Positions 34,188 through 42,685 of a DNA stretch of 64,000 nucleotides are shown piece after piece. A model generated the notes under the pieces. The model ran no database searches, was not told where the DNA came from, and worked only from the letters and a program-made list of their open reading frames with translations. Where the stretch lies: NCBI GenBank assembly GCA_034431765.1, contig DAOUDD010000095.1, forward strand, positions 8,260 through 72,259. Reading direction: 5' to 3'. The position numbers and the translations under genes are program-made. This DNA is from DASYAN01 sp034431765. GTDB lineage: Bacteria > Chloroflexota > Ktedonobacteria > Ktedonobacterales > Ktedonobacteraceae. Each line of letters begins with the position of its first letter. The first letter of the stretch is position 1.

Positions 34188-35029
34188 TTCCTGCTCAAGT
34201 GCTTCTCAAGGCGCTCTCGTTGCAAGATACGGAGAGCAGAGAGCAGGAGCGCTATGAAGAGGACCTGGGTGAAGAAAAAGCCATTTTCACTATAGCGTTG
34301 AGTTGTTGTCAGCAGAAGTTGGATAAATGCAGCACCGCCAAAGAGAATACAGTTGCTACATTGTATGCGCCAGCATGAAGGACGTAGCCACCAGATTGCT
34401 ATACAGAGTATCAGGAGCGGAGTGACGAGGGTGCTCTCAAAGAAAATAGGCGAACGTGATGCAAAAGGTGCACGTAGATAGAGGACGATTGCTAGAGCCA
34501 GGCCAGATAGCGGGGCGAGACGGAAAAACCAGGTGTCCCAACGTGTCTGAGGTGTATGTGCTAGCGAAAGGCTGAGGGATGCACCAAGAAATGCTGTTGC
34601 TACTGTGCTTGAGGCGTGTATGAACGTCGTGTTATGGACATCAAACCCTTGCAGATAGAGGATGGCCATTGTCGCCATGAAGACGCACCAGAGGCAGGCA
34701 AATACTCCGCCAATTCGTATCCATGACGAATATGCTGTGAAGGTAACTACGAGCCATGTAACGAAGAGGAGGCCTGACCAGGCTAGCAAAATAGCGTCGT
34801 AGGGATAGATTCCATTGAGCCAGCCCTGAACAAGCATGCTTGCGCTACTTAGGCCAAGCGCGAGGATAAGAAAGAAGAAGATACTAAAACGCGGTGTCCA
34901 GACAACAGATTTAGCCTCTCCGTGTACCGTGCTTGCGTCGCGTCTCTCCGTGTTTTGCTCGCTGTGTTCACCTGTTGGCGTCGAAAGAAATGAATTTGTT
35001 TTTTGGGATGGAAGATGCTGCTCTGACAA
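34184..35029 (-). CDS. Multi-pass membrane protein, function unknown
   Basis: This 281-residue protein has a polar N-terminus (about 1-45) and seven or so hydrophobic helices (about 50-270), ending in a short basic tail. I recognise no motif. The start is TTG 35029, with GAGGAAA about 8 nt upstream. It converges on the CPBP gene with a 4-bp overlap and follows the nicotinate phosphoribosyltransferase gene on the same strand after about 75 bp. Confidence 0.7.
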   Translation of the reverse strand: MSEQHLPSQKTNSFLSTPTGEHSEQNTERRDASTVHGEAKSVVWTPRFSIFFFLILALGLSSASMLVQGWLNGIYPYDAILLAWSGLLFVTWLVVTFTAYSSWIRIGGVFACLWCVFMATMAILYLQGFDVHNTTFIHASSTVATAFLGASLSLSLAHTPQTRWDTWFFRLAPLSGLALAIVLYLRAPFASRSPIFFESTLVTPLLILCIAIWWLRPSCWRIQCSNCILFGGAAFIQLLLTTTQRYSENGFFFTQVLFIALLLSALRILQRERLEKHLSRN

Positions 35030-35105
35030 GGCAAAATTTCCTCATGTAAAATCACTTTGAACTATTCGGTTTCCTCTAATAGACTTGTTCCAACTGAGAG
35101 GTGGA

Positions 35106-36536
35106 TTAAGAGATCAAATTATTCTGCTCTTTCTTCGATCCGTTTTGAGGATACTGCAAGAGCATATTTGCCGCTTGCTTCCGTAGAGATTGCAGGCCAT
35201 CGCTAAAGCGTACAGGATAAGGGTGTTCGATAGAAAGCGTGCGATAGTGCGTCGGTAGTGCTGCGAGGTTTTGTTGCGCCAGCTCGCGGATCTCTGAAAG
35301 TGGTGGGAGACTTCCTGGTATCACCTCACCATTGCGCATGACCGGCTTGAGCAAGCGCTGGTAATTGTCCGGGCGCGGTTCGTGGGCGAGTTGAACGACG
35401 TCCTCGGCCCATTGTGGATGACGATAAATCTCCTTCTTGCCAGGCCACGTACTCTTGTCCCCGGCGATCTTAATCTTGGGGAACTCCTCACCGAACTCGT
35501 CAACGTACCAGACCTCTTTGTAGACTGTACCGAGTGAGCCGCCTTCGATACTGCGTTCAACGGAACCTGCTCCATTACCCAGAGCTGTGCCGATGCCGAA
35601 GGAATCAATCTCAGCCCCTGCTTGCAGAAGATCTGTGATTTTCCACTCGTCCAGATCACCGCTCGCCAGGATGCGGACAGAATGCAGGCCTGCTGCGTCC
35701 AATTGTTCACGAATGTAGATGCTATCAGCGACCTGGTCGCCACTATCTAGTCGCACGGCGGCAAGCGTATGTCCGAGACTTTCCTGGGTACGGAGCGCGA
35801 CTGCAATTGCAGTGTGAATGGCGCGACGTACATCGTAAGTATCGAGCAGTAGCGTGTAACGATTGTAAGCCTCGGCGACGGCAGCAAATGCCTCCTCCTC
35901 CGTTGGAAACAGCTCAATGAGTGCGTGAGGAACGGTGCCGGTCGCTGGAAGGCGATATTCATAGGCAGCGTTAAGCAATGAGGTGCTGGCGCAACCACCG
36001 ATGTAGGAGGCACGAGCAACAGTCATCGGTTCCTGTGCACGGCGGAATGCAAACTCAGCAACGCGACGCGGACGACCCTGATCGGCAGCGTAGACGATGC
36101 GCGAGGCTTTCGTGGCAATGAGCGTTGAAAGGGCGAAAGCCTGAAGCAGGCCTGCTTCTAAGAGAAGCGCTTCGCGAAAGGGTGCGGTGACACGCAACAA
36201 TGGCTCGTTGGGAAAGGCAATTGTTCCTTCGGGCATAGCAAGGATTTCACCAGTGAAGCGCAGTCTACCTAACTCATTGAGAAATTCCGTATCATAATCA
36301 CGAATCTGTGCCAGGAAGCGTAACTCCTGCTCGGTATAACGAAAGGTCTGGGCAAATTCCAGTGCTGCCTCCAGGCCTGCCACCAGGAGATAGGCACCGC
36401 CAAAAGGAGCTTTACGTGTGTACAGGTCGAATGTCGTGAGTCCGTTGCGACCTGTGCGCCAGGAAACATACGCAGAATCAGGATGATACATATCGGTCAT
36501 CAAGCCCGGATGAAAGTTTGGTGCGCGACGATGCAT
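35106..36536 (-). CDS. pncB: Nicotinate phosphoribosyltransferase
   Basis: This enzyme of about 476 residues joins nicotinate to PRPP, using ATP, in the salvage route to NAD. GLMTDMYHPDSAY near the N-terminus, the FRRAQ loop, AVRLDSGD (about 265) and ILASGDLDEWKI (about 292) form the type II phosphoribosyltransferase site. SFGIGTALG binds phosphate. I chose ATG 36536 (GAGAGG upstream). A longer frame to 36629 adds 31 residues foreign to the family. The last 18 or so residues (LQYPQNGSKKEQ...) look like a short repeat appended to the C-terminus; a related repeat lies inside the GH43 gene. Confidence 0.93.
   Translation of the reverse strand: MHRRAPNFHPGLMTDMYHPDSAYVSWRTGRNGLTTFDLYTRKAPFGGAYLLVAGLEAALEFAQTFRYTEQELRFLAQIRDYDTEFLNELGRLRFTGEILAMPEGTIAFPNEPLLRVTAPFREALLLEAGLLQAFALSTLIATKASRIVYAADQGRPRRVAEFAFRRAQEPMTVARASYIGGCASTSLLNAAYEYRLPATGTVPHALIELFPTEEEAFAAVAEAYNRYTLLLDTYDVRRAIHTAIAVALRTQESLGHTLAAVRLDSGDQVADSIYIREQLDAAGLHSVRILASGDLDEWKITDLLQAGAEIDSFGIGTALGNGAGSVERSIEGGSLGTVYKEVWYVDEFGEEFPKIKIAGDKSTWPGKKEIYRHPQWAEDVVQLAHEPRPDNYQRLLKPVMRNGEVIPGSLPPLSEIRELAQQNLAALPTHYRTLSIEHPYPVRFSDGLQSLRKQAANMLLQYPQNGSKKEQNNLIS
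35134..35160 (-). repeat. LQYPQN coding repeat, copy 1
   Basis: These 27 bases match 43656-43682 with one difference. Both copies are read in the same frame as LQYPQNGS, one in the tail of the nicotinate phosphoribosyltransferase and one in a GH43 enzyme. Flanking bases (CAAATTRTTC) are also similar. Confidence 0.6.
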
Positions 36537-36873
36537 TGCCTCTGCCTCTCTTCTCTGTATGTAACCTGATAATAGGAGTACAAATTCTGCACTAGACTTA
36601 GTGTCTATAGTACCATATTGTCGGCTCATGGACCAGAGCCTTGCCTACGCGTAGCTGAGCGTAGATGCGGGCATATGATAGAAGGCACGCCCTGGAGATC
36701 GGGTTGCGGAAGGGATACCCCATTTCTGAATGCGACGCATCTTTGTAGTACTGACCGAGGTGCAATCCGTTGTACGAATGTGTCTTTAGTATAGAATTGA
36801 GAGCAATGCAAACGGAGAAGCGCGAGAAATGCGTGCGTCTTCTCGTTTTCTATAGCTTCTTGAAGAGGTGAGC

Positions 36874-38406
36874 ATGGATATTCTTGTCATTGGAAGCGGT
36901 TTTGGAGGGTTGTCAGCGGCGATTCGCTTGCAAGCTCAGGGTCACAACGTAATGCTGCTGGAGAAGCGCGACAAGCCAGGGGGGCGAGCGTATGTCTACC
37001 AGCAGGACGGTTTTACCTTTGATGGTGGACCCACAATTATTACCGCTCCCTGGCTGATCGACGAACTTTTTGCGCTATGTGGAAAGACAAAAGAGGCGTA
37101 TGTTGATCTGGTACCGATAGATCCTTTCTATAATATTCGTTTCGAGGATGGCTCAGTCTTTCATTACAATGGGGATCGTGAGCAGTTGTTGCGGCAGATT
37201 CGCGAGTTTAATCCAGCAGATTTGATAGGATATACTCGGTATGTGAAAGAGGTGGAAAAGGTCTACAAGAAGGGTTTTGAGCTGATTGACCAGCCATTTA
37301 CGCACCTGTCCGATATGCTTACAGTAGTGCCAGACCTGGTAAAATTGCAGGCGCAGCGCTCAGTGGCCGGTTTCGTGAATCATTACATTAAAGATGAGCA
37401 TTTGCGCCAGGTCTTTAGCTTTCATCCTCTACTGATTGGTGGAAATCCATTCCAAAGTACTGCTATTTATGCGTTAATTCATATACTGGAGCAGCGTTTC
37501 GGCGTCTGGTTTGCCAAGGGTGGCACCGGCGCACTGGTACGAGCATTGGCACAGTTGTTCAAGGATATGGGTGGGACGCTGGTATTGAATACCGAGGTGG
37601 CAGAGATCGTTGCGGATGAACAGAGCGGGCGTGCGCAGGGTGTGCGCACAACGTCTAGTGAGTTTTTTCCGGCTGAGGTCGTAGTAAGTAATGCGGATGT
37701 TGCTTATACTTATCTGTCTATGATACCCGCTCGTTTCCGGCGGAAGAATACCGACCGCAGGATTCAGCGCATGGAGTACGCGATGTCGCTGTTTGTCATC
37801 TACTTTGGCACGGATCGCAAGTATGATGCAATGGCACATCATGAGATTCTCATGGGACCACGTTACAAAGGTTTGCTCAACGACATCTTCAAACGTAAGG
37901 TACTTGCAAAGGATTTTTCGTTGTATCTGCATCGTCCAACTGCGACTGATCCAACGCTCGCTCCTGAGGGATGCGATAGTTGGTACGTACTTTCTCCTGT
38001 GCCGAATTTAGCTGGTGAGACAGACTGGACCACGACGACAAAGCCGTATCGGGACACAATTATCTCGTACCTGGAGAGGCATTACCTGCCCGACCTCTCG
38101 CGCCACATCGTCACTGAGCACGTCATCGACCCGTTGCACTTCCAGAACACGCTCAATAGTTACCTGGGTAGCGCATTCTCAGTCGAACCGTTGCTGACAC
38201 AGTCAGCCTGGTTCCGCCCGCACAATGTCAGCGAAGATATCCCAAATCTCTACTTTGTTGGGGCGGGAACTCATCCTGGAGCGGGTTTACCCGGAGTGAT
38301 GAGTTCAGGTAAAATAGTAGCAGAGATGATCGGTAGCGCGGCGCAACAGCCCGTGAGAGGACAACACCGAAAGGAAGTGCTGCGGCGCGACGAAGTGCTT
38401 CGCTAG
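36874..38406 (+). CDS. crtI: CrtI-type phytoene desaturase
   Basis: This FAD enzyme of about 510 residues of the CrtI/CrtN/CrtD family introduces double bases into colourless carotenoid precursors. The N-terminal dinucleotide motif IGSGFGGLSAAIRL and EKRDKPGGRAY (about 6-45) are clear. The C-terminal bacterial-type phytoene desaturase signature (NLYFVGAGTHPGAGLPGVMSSGK, about 458-480) is intact. I chose ATG 36874 with GAAGAGG upstream; a GTG two codons earlier is possible. No phytoene synthase or cyclase gene is nearby, so the carotenoid product is not predictable. Confidence 0.92.
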   Translation: MDILVIGSGFGGLSAAIRLQAQGHNVMLLEKRDKPGGRAYVYQQDGFTFDGGPTIITAPWLIDELFALCGKTKEAYVDLVPIDPFYNIRFEDGSVFHYNGDREQLLRQIREFNPADLIGYTRYVKEVEKVYKKGFELIDQPFTHLSDMLTVVPDLVKLQAQRSVAGFVNHYIKDEHLRQVFSFHPLLIGGNPFQSTAIYALIHILEQRFGVWFAKGGTGALVRALAQLFKDMGGTLVLNTEVAEIVADEQSGRAQGVRTTSSEFFPAEVVVSNADVAYTYLSMIPARFRRKNTDRRIQRMEYAMSLFVIYFGTDRKYDAMAHHEILMGPRYKGLLNDIFKRKVLAKDFSLYLHRPTATDPTLAPEGCDSWYVLSPVPNLAGETDWTTTTKPYRDTIISYLERHYLPDLSRHIVTEHVIDPLHFQNTLNSYLGSAFSVEPLLTQSAWFRPHNVSEDIPNLYFVGAGTHPGAGLPGVMSSGKIVAEMIGSAAQQPVRGQHRKEVLRRDEVLR

Positions 38407-38445
38407 CTGCTGTCCAGTACCGCTCTGCTTATTTTGTGCAAACTT

Positions 38446-38488
38446 ATGAAGCATTTCCAAATGCTGACGCTCGTTGGGAATGCTTCAT
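38446..38488 (+). other. Hairpin between crtI and hydrolase genes
   Basis: ATGAAGCATTTCC (38446-38458) pairs over 13 positions, with one G-U pair, to GGGAATGCTTCAT (38476-38488). No T tract follows, so it may be an mRNA-stabilising or weak terminating hairpin. Confidence 0.5.
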
Positions 38489-38573
38489 GGGCACAAAGGC
38501 TTTGTGTGTTTCTTTCCCTGGAGAAGAGGAGTCTATCCCCTGTCTATAAGGGAACCAGGAAGGAGAGCGGGCT

Positions 38574-39635
38574 ATGCCAGGACATCATCGTTGGACAGTG
38601 GGTATCGCAACCAGTACAGGTATTCTTGGGCTGACTGTGACAAGTGGGCTGGCCGTTGTAGCGCATTTCTTTGTTTCAGAGTTCTCGCGACCGCATACAC
38701 TGCTGGACGAATCAGCTTTTAGTTGGGGTATGCCAAAATCAACAGGTGAGCCACCTCGCGCCTTACAGCGTTCGGTCCTCTTTCGTGCCACCGATGGCAC
38801 GCTGCTTTGTGGTGATTTCTGGGCACAACCACGACCAGCGCCGACGATTGTCCTCTGTCATGGCTATCGTGTCTCGCGCACACATCTGCGGCCCGCAGCC
38901 TCGCTGGAGTACTCGCTTGGTTACAACGTCCTGTTCTTCGATTTTCGTGGGCACGGAGAGAGTGATAGTGTGCTGACTAGTGCTGGCAATGCAGAGGTGC
39001 GTGATCTGGAGGCTGCACTGTTTGTAGCCATGCAGCAGCCAGAAACGCTGCCAGGAAAAATCATTATTCACGGTTTTTCTATGGGTGCTTCTGTTGCCCT
39101 GCTCACACCTCCACATCCAGACGTTGTTGCAATTATCGCTGACAGCCCGTACGCACGCTCCGATGATATAATGCGTCGGCTTGTGGCGTACCGCTTGCTT
39201 GAGGAGAGCGCGCACTGGTTGCCGTGGTTGCGCATGTCCTTCCAACGCCTGTTACCAGCGCTCTCCTGGCTGATTGTCTTTCTAAGCATGATCGAGTTTC
39301 GCCTGCGTTTTGGTTTCAACGTTGTAGCGCGTCCCGAAGCAAGTTTTCGGCGTTGGAAGGCACGCTCAAAGAAGGCCTTGCAGCAGCACTCGATCCCAAT
39401 CCTCCTGATGCACGCTGCAGGTGATACCTTGATCCCCATTGAGCACGCGCGACAGATTGTGCAGGAAGCAAAAGCTTACGGAGTCCCATTGGAGACGTAC
39501 TTCGTCGAGAATGCCCCCCATTGTGGCGCATATGGCTTTGATCCGTATCGCTATAATAGTGTCATCCAGGACTTCCTCGCGCGTCATCTACGTGATGCGA
39601 TGCCTGAGCAGCATCGCAACATGCGCATAAGCTAA
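38574..39635 (+). CDS. Alpha/beta hydrolase with N-terminal membrane anchor
   Basis: This 353-residue protein has a hydrophobic N-terminal segment (about 8-35), probably an uncleaved anchor, then an alpha/beta hydrolase domain. VLCHGYRVSR near 97 gives the oxyanion loop. FDFRGHGESD follows near 123. The nucleophile elbow is GFSMGAS (about 166-172). The acid Asp is in AAGDTLIP (about 284), and the His is in NAPHCGAYG (about 315). This resembles the YqkD/BAAT-like hydrolases. The natural substrate is unknown. AAGGAGAG precedes the ATG by 7 nt, and a strong terminator follows. Confidence 0.88.
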   Translation: MPGHHRWTVGIATSTGILGLTVTSGLAVVAHFFVSEFSRPHTLLDESAFSWGMPKSTGEPPRALQRSVLFRATDGTLLCGDFWAQPRPAPTIVLCHGYRVSRTHLRPAASLEYSLGYNVLFFDFRGHGESDSVLTSAGNAEVRDLEAALFVAMQQPETLPGKIIIHGFSMGASVALLTPPHPDVVAIIADSPYARSDDIMRRLVAYRLLEESAHWLPWLRMSFQRLLPALSWLIVFLSMIEFRLRFGFNVVARPEASFRRWKARSKKALQQHSIPILLMHAAGDTLIPIEHARQIVQEAKAYGVPLETYFVENAPHCGAYGFDPYRYNSVIQDFLARHLRDAMPEQHRNMRIS

Positions 39636-39662
39636 ATAAAGAGTAGAGTGAACACTGTGTAG

Positions 39663-39706
39663 AGCGATTTTCCTGCTTGTGCAAGAAAGTGGGAAAATCG
39701 CTTTTC
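39663..39706 (+). terminator. Intrinsic terminator of the hydrolase gene
   Basis: AGCGATTTTCC (39663-39673) and GGAAAATCGCT (39692-39702) form an 11-bp stem followed by TTTCTT. The rest of the gap to 40009 is AT-rich without a gene. Confidence 0.85.
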
Positions 39707-40009
39707 TTACGGAACGATTGAAAATTGTTCTCAATTCTGCGTAAATTCAAAAATCGTTATTGTATAGTTCAAGAGGGAAACAGCCAATCTATATGCCATT
39801 ATGAATCTATTGATGAGAGTAAAGTGTGTATAATATCCAAAAAAAACAATTAACTGTGGAATGACTACAAACTGAGGGGAAAAGACTTGCATCTCTGCTT
39901 CTCTTTGCTGCATAATTACTAGTACAAAAGATTGTATGCTAAATTGCTTACTCTGCATGATTGGCATTTTATCCATTTCCCTGAGTGGGAAGCATACTGA
40001 GGAGGAAGG

Positions 40010-40990
40010 ATGTTTGCACCCGACGACACTGCCCAGACAACCGATGCTTTTGAACAACTCCCTCGTACACAGGTACATAGCCGTCGCAGTGCATCACCTG
40101 GAAGGCGTCAACATCTTCGTGAGCAGCAGACTGACACCCTGTCATCGTTAAGCCTTGAGCATCTGCAAGGAAAAGCGGTGGGTCGTCAGGTGGCGCTCTT
40201 GCGTGAGCAGAATCGCCAGCTCCGCACTGCCTACCAGGAGCAGAGTGCTGAAATGCAACGCTTAGTCGAGGATTACAAGAATTTAAAGGCTGAGCTGGGA
40301 AAAGAAGTTGCGATTATTGATCACGGACATCAACAAGAAGTAGAGTATTATCAGGGGCAGTATCAAGAGCTGCAGTCTGAGCGCGAACGTCTGCTGGCCG
40401 ACAACCAGAAATTGGAGCAGCGTTTTGCGGAAATTCAACAGGTGTTTCAGGATACGGTGGAGGAGGAGGCGCGTCGTCTGATGACCGAGGTGGCACGAGC
40501 GGCAGTGGAAGCTCCAGCTACGGCTCCAACGCTTATCCAGGATGTAGTAAAGACTGTTGAACTGTATCTGCGCAAGGAAGAGGACAAGCACCTGGCAGAG
40601 ACACTGTACCTCAAGCGTGAAGTGCAACGAATGGCGGCGGTGCTGGAGCAGGAGCGACAGGAGCTGCAGGAAGAGCGCCAACGTGTACTGACATTGCAGC
40701 TAAGCGCACGCAAGCAGGCAACACTGCGGCATAAAACACTTCATGAGCGTCTACGTCTACGCTGGCGTCTGGCGTCTGCAATGACATCATTAGGATTACT
40801 GGCCCTGTTTATCGTGCTTCAATTTGTCTTTCTCGCCTTTTTCCATGTGCATCTGATAGGACCTGTTGCTCTTTCAATTATCTCTCCCATCGTCATCTGC
40901 ATCCTCTTAGCTATTGCTCTGGCAGCCCCCCTTGATCTCATCAAGCGAATCTATACAAGTGCACCTCACAAGAAGAAGGTCAAGCAGTAG
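40010..40990 (+). CDS. Coiled-coil membrane protein, function unknown
   Basis: This 326-residue protein has a polar N-terminus and a long coiled coil (about 60-245), rich in Glu/Gln/Arg heptads with a break near 155-185. Two membrane helices lie near the C-terminus (about 258-282 and 285-308), and it ends in a basic tail (HKKKVKQ). It is probably a cytoplasmic rod anchored in the membrane. No enzymatic motif is visible. GGAGG lies 4-5 nt before the ATG. It is a single-gene unit with its own terminator. Confidence 0.75.
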   Translation: MFAPDDTAQTTDAFEQLPRTQVHSRRSASPGRRQHLREQQTDTLSSLSLEHLQGKAVGRQVALLREQNRQLRTAYQEQSAEMQRLVEDYKNLKAELGKEVAIIDHGHQQEVEYYQGQYQELQSERERLLADNQKLEQRFAEIQQVFQDTVEEEARRLMTEVARAAVEAPATAPTLIQDVVKTVELYLRKEEDKHLAETLYLKREVQRMAAVLEQERQELQEERQRVLTLQLSARKQATLRHKTLHERLRLRWRLASAMTSLGLLALFIVLQFVFLAFFHVHLIGPVALSIISPIVICILLAIALAAPLDLIKRIYTSAPHKKKVKQ

Positions 40991-41004
40991 AGCTGTAACA
41001 GCAA

Positions 41005-41040
41005 AGGAGCGCTTGTTCTATAAGGCGCTCCTCTTTATTT
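41005..41040 (+). terminator. Intrinsic terminator of the coiled-coil gene
   Basis: AGGAGCGC (41005-41012) and GCGCTCCT (41025-41032) form a stem followed by CTTTATTT. It lies between convergent genes. Confidence 0.8.
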
Positions 41041-41098
41041 ACTCTCTTGTATCTATAAATAGGATGTAGAGAGAGCGCTCTTTACAGAGAAAGTAATT

Positions 41099-42532
41099 CT
41101 ATCTCTGCAATTTTAAAAAGGTGCGTACCAGCTTGCGGTTCGTCCTCATCTCAGTGCTGCTAAAGTAGGCTTTAGCGGCAACCTGTTGCAGGCCACTATG
41201 TTTTGTCGGGTAGGTATGGATTGCATTGACGATATCGCTGACAATAAGCTTCTGACTCATTGCCAAAGACAACTCTCCGAGCAGTTCGCCTGCGCCATTG
41301 CCAAGCAGATGTGCTCCCACAATACGATCCTTTTTGCCGGTCAGTACTAGCTTGATAAAGCCCTCAGTCACCTTCTCGGTCTGCGCGCGATCAATCTCTG
41401 ACCAGGGGAACGTCACCACGCGGACCTGTCGGTGTTGTCGTCGCGCCTCGTCTTCGGTCAGGCCGATATGTGCAACTTCGGGGGAAGTAAAGATGCACCA
41501 GGGGACGGAGGCGTAATCAACCTTTTTCTTCGCCAGTGGAATGAGCGCATTGCGCACAGCGATGCCAGCCTGATAGCTAGCCATATGGGTGAAGAGATAG
41601 CCGCCAACGACATCGCCCAGCGCATAAATATGTGGAGCCGAGCTTTGTAGAAGGGCATTGACTTCGATTCCTTTCGCACTATATCTCACACCAGCCACCT
41701 CCAGATCAAGTTCCTGGACGTTTGGCTGACGCCCCGCTGCCAGCAGTATCTCGTCTACTTCTATCTCCAGCGTGCGTTCATGGCTCTGAGCGCGCACACA
41801 TTTCTTCTCATTCTCACTGCGTACACTGAGCAGACGTGTTCCCATATGGAGTGTAATGCCTTCGGATTGAAAAACGCTGGCAAGGGTCGCAGAAATTTCC
41901 TTGTCTTCGCGTGGTAAGAGCCGCTCAACTCCTTGCAGCAGCGTTACTTGTGAACCCAGACGTGCTAATGCCTGTGCCAGCTCGACTCCAACTGGACCGC
42001 CGCCGATGACTGCTACCGAGGCCGGTAAATGCTGCAGATCGAAAATCGTTTCGTTCGTCAGATAGCCGATCTCTTGCAAGCCCGCAACATCAGGGATGGT
42101 AGGCCGTGAACCCGTCGCGATAAGGATGGTACGGCAAGTGATACGCTGGTTGTTCAGAGACAGCGTATGCGGATCTGTAAAGCTGACATGTCCAAATTGG
42201 ACGGTGACACCCCGTGTATATGCCTCTTCTGCCTCTCCAATATGCCCGATAATGCCCTGGATAGATCTACCCACCTGCGCCATGTCTACGTCGAGAGAGG
42301 CCGCAGAGAGACCAAGGCGCGCTGCGTTCCTCGCTTCGTACACCGTGTTGGCAACATGGATCAGGCTCTTGCTTGGCACGCAGCCATGCCAGAGACAGTC
42401 TCCACCCAACCTCTCTTTATCTATGAGCAGAACGTTTGCTCCAAGCGATTGCGCTATATACGCAGCCGTCAGGCCAGCAGATCCTCCACCAATGACTGCC
42501 ATATCGTAGTCGTAGTGCTGATGTTTCGCCAC
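41099..42532 (-). CDS. FAD-dependent pyridine nucleotide-disulfide oxidoreductase (MerA-like)
   Basis: This 477-residue class I flavin disulfide reductase is related to mercuric reductase and dihydrolipoamide dehydrogenase. FAD binding is at AVIGGGSAGLTAAY (about 12-25). The active disulfide is GGDCLWHGCVPSKSL (about 43-57). The NAD(P) motif is AVIGGGPVGVELAQ (about 176-189). IYALGDVVGG (about 304) and the C-terminal HTYPTKHSG (a shifted His-x4-Glu region) follow. It lacks the MerA heavy-metal domain and the terminal Cys pair, so mercury reduction is unlikely. It differs from the paralogue at 14557. The start is GTG 42532 with GAAGGGA about 11 nt upstream. The electron acceptor is unknown. 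Confidence 0.88.
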   Translation of the reverse strand: MAKHQHYDYDMAVIGGGSAGLTAAYIAQSLGANVLLIDKERLGGDCLWHGCVPSKSLIHVANTVYEARNAARLGLSAASLDVDMAQVGRSIQGIIGHIGEAEEAYTRGVTVQFGHVSFTDPHTLSLNNQRITCRTILIATGSRPTIPDVAGLQEIGYLTNETIFDLQHLPASVAVIGGGPVGVELAQALARLGSQVTLLQGVERLLPREDKEISATLASVFQSEGITLHMGTRLLSVRSENEKKCVRAQSHERTLEIEVDEILLAAGRQPNVQELDLEVAGVRYSAKGIEVNALLQSSAPHIYALGDVVGGYLFTHMASYQAGIAVRNALIPLAKKKVDYASVPWCIFTSPEVAHIGLTEDEARRQHRQVRVVTFPWSEIDRAQTEKVTEGFIKLVLTGKKDRIVGAHLLGNGAGELLGELSLAMSQKLIVSDIVNAIHTYPTKHSGLQQVAAKAYFSSTEMRTNRKLVRTFLKLQR

Positions 42533-42685
42533 TGGATAAGTGTCCCTTCACTACTTGTATTAATAGATATTCATGCGATTCGTTCTATTGTACAACAGGA
42601 AGGCAGTTACACAATCACGGGTAGCTGCTTTCCTGTAGAGAGTAGAAGCGAAAGGGTTATGCGTGGCGAAAGCTACCTTAGTACG

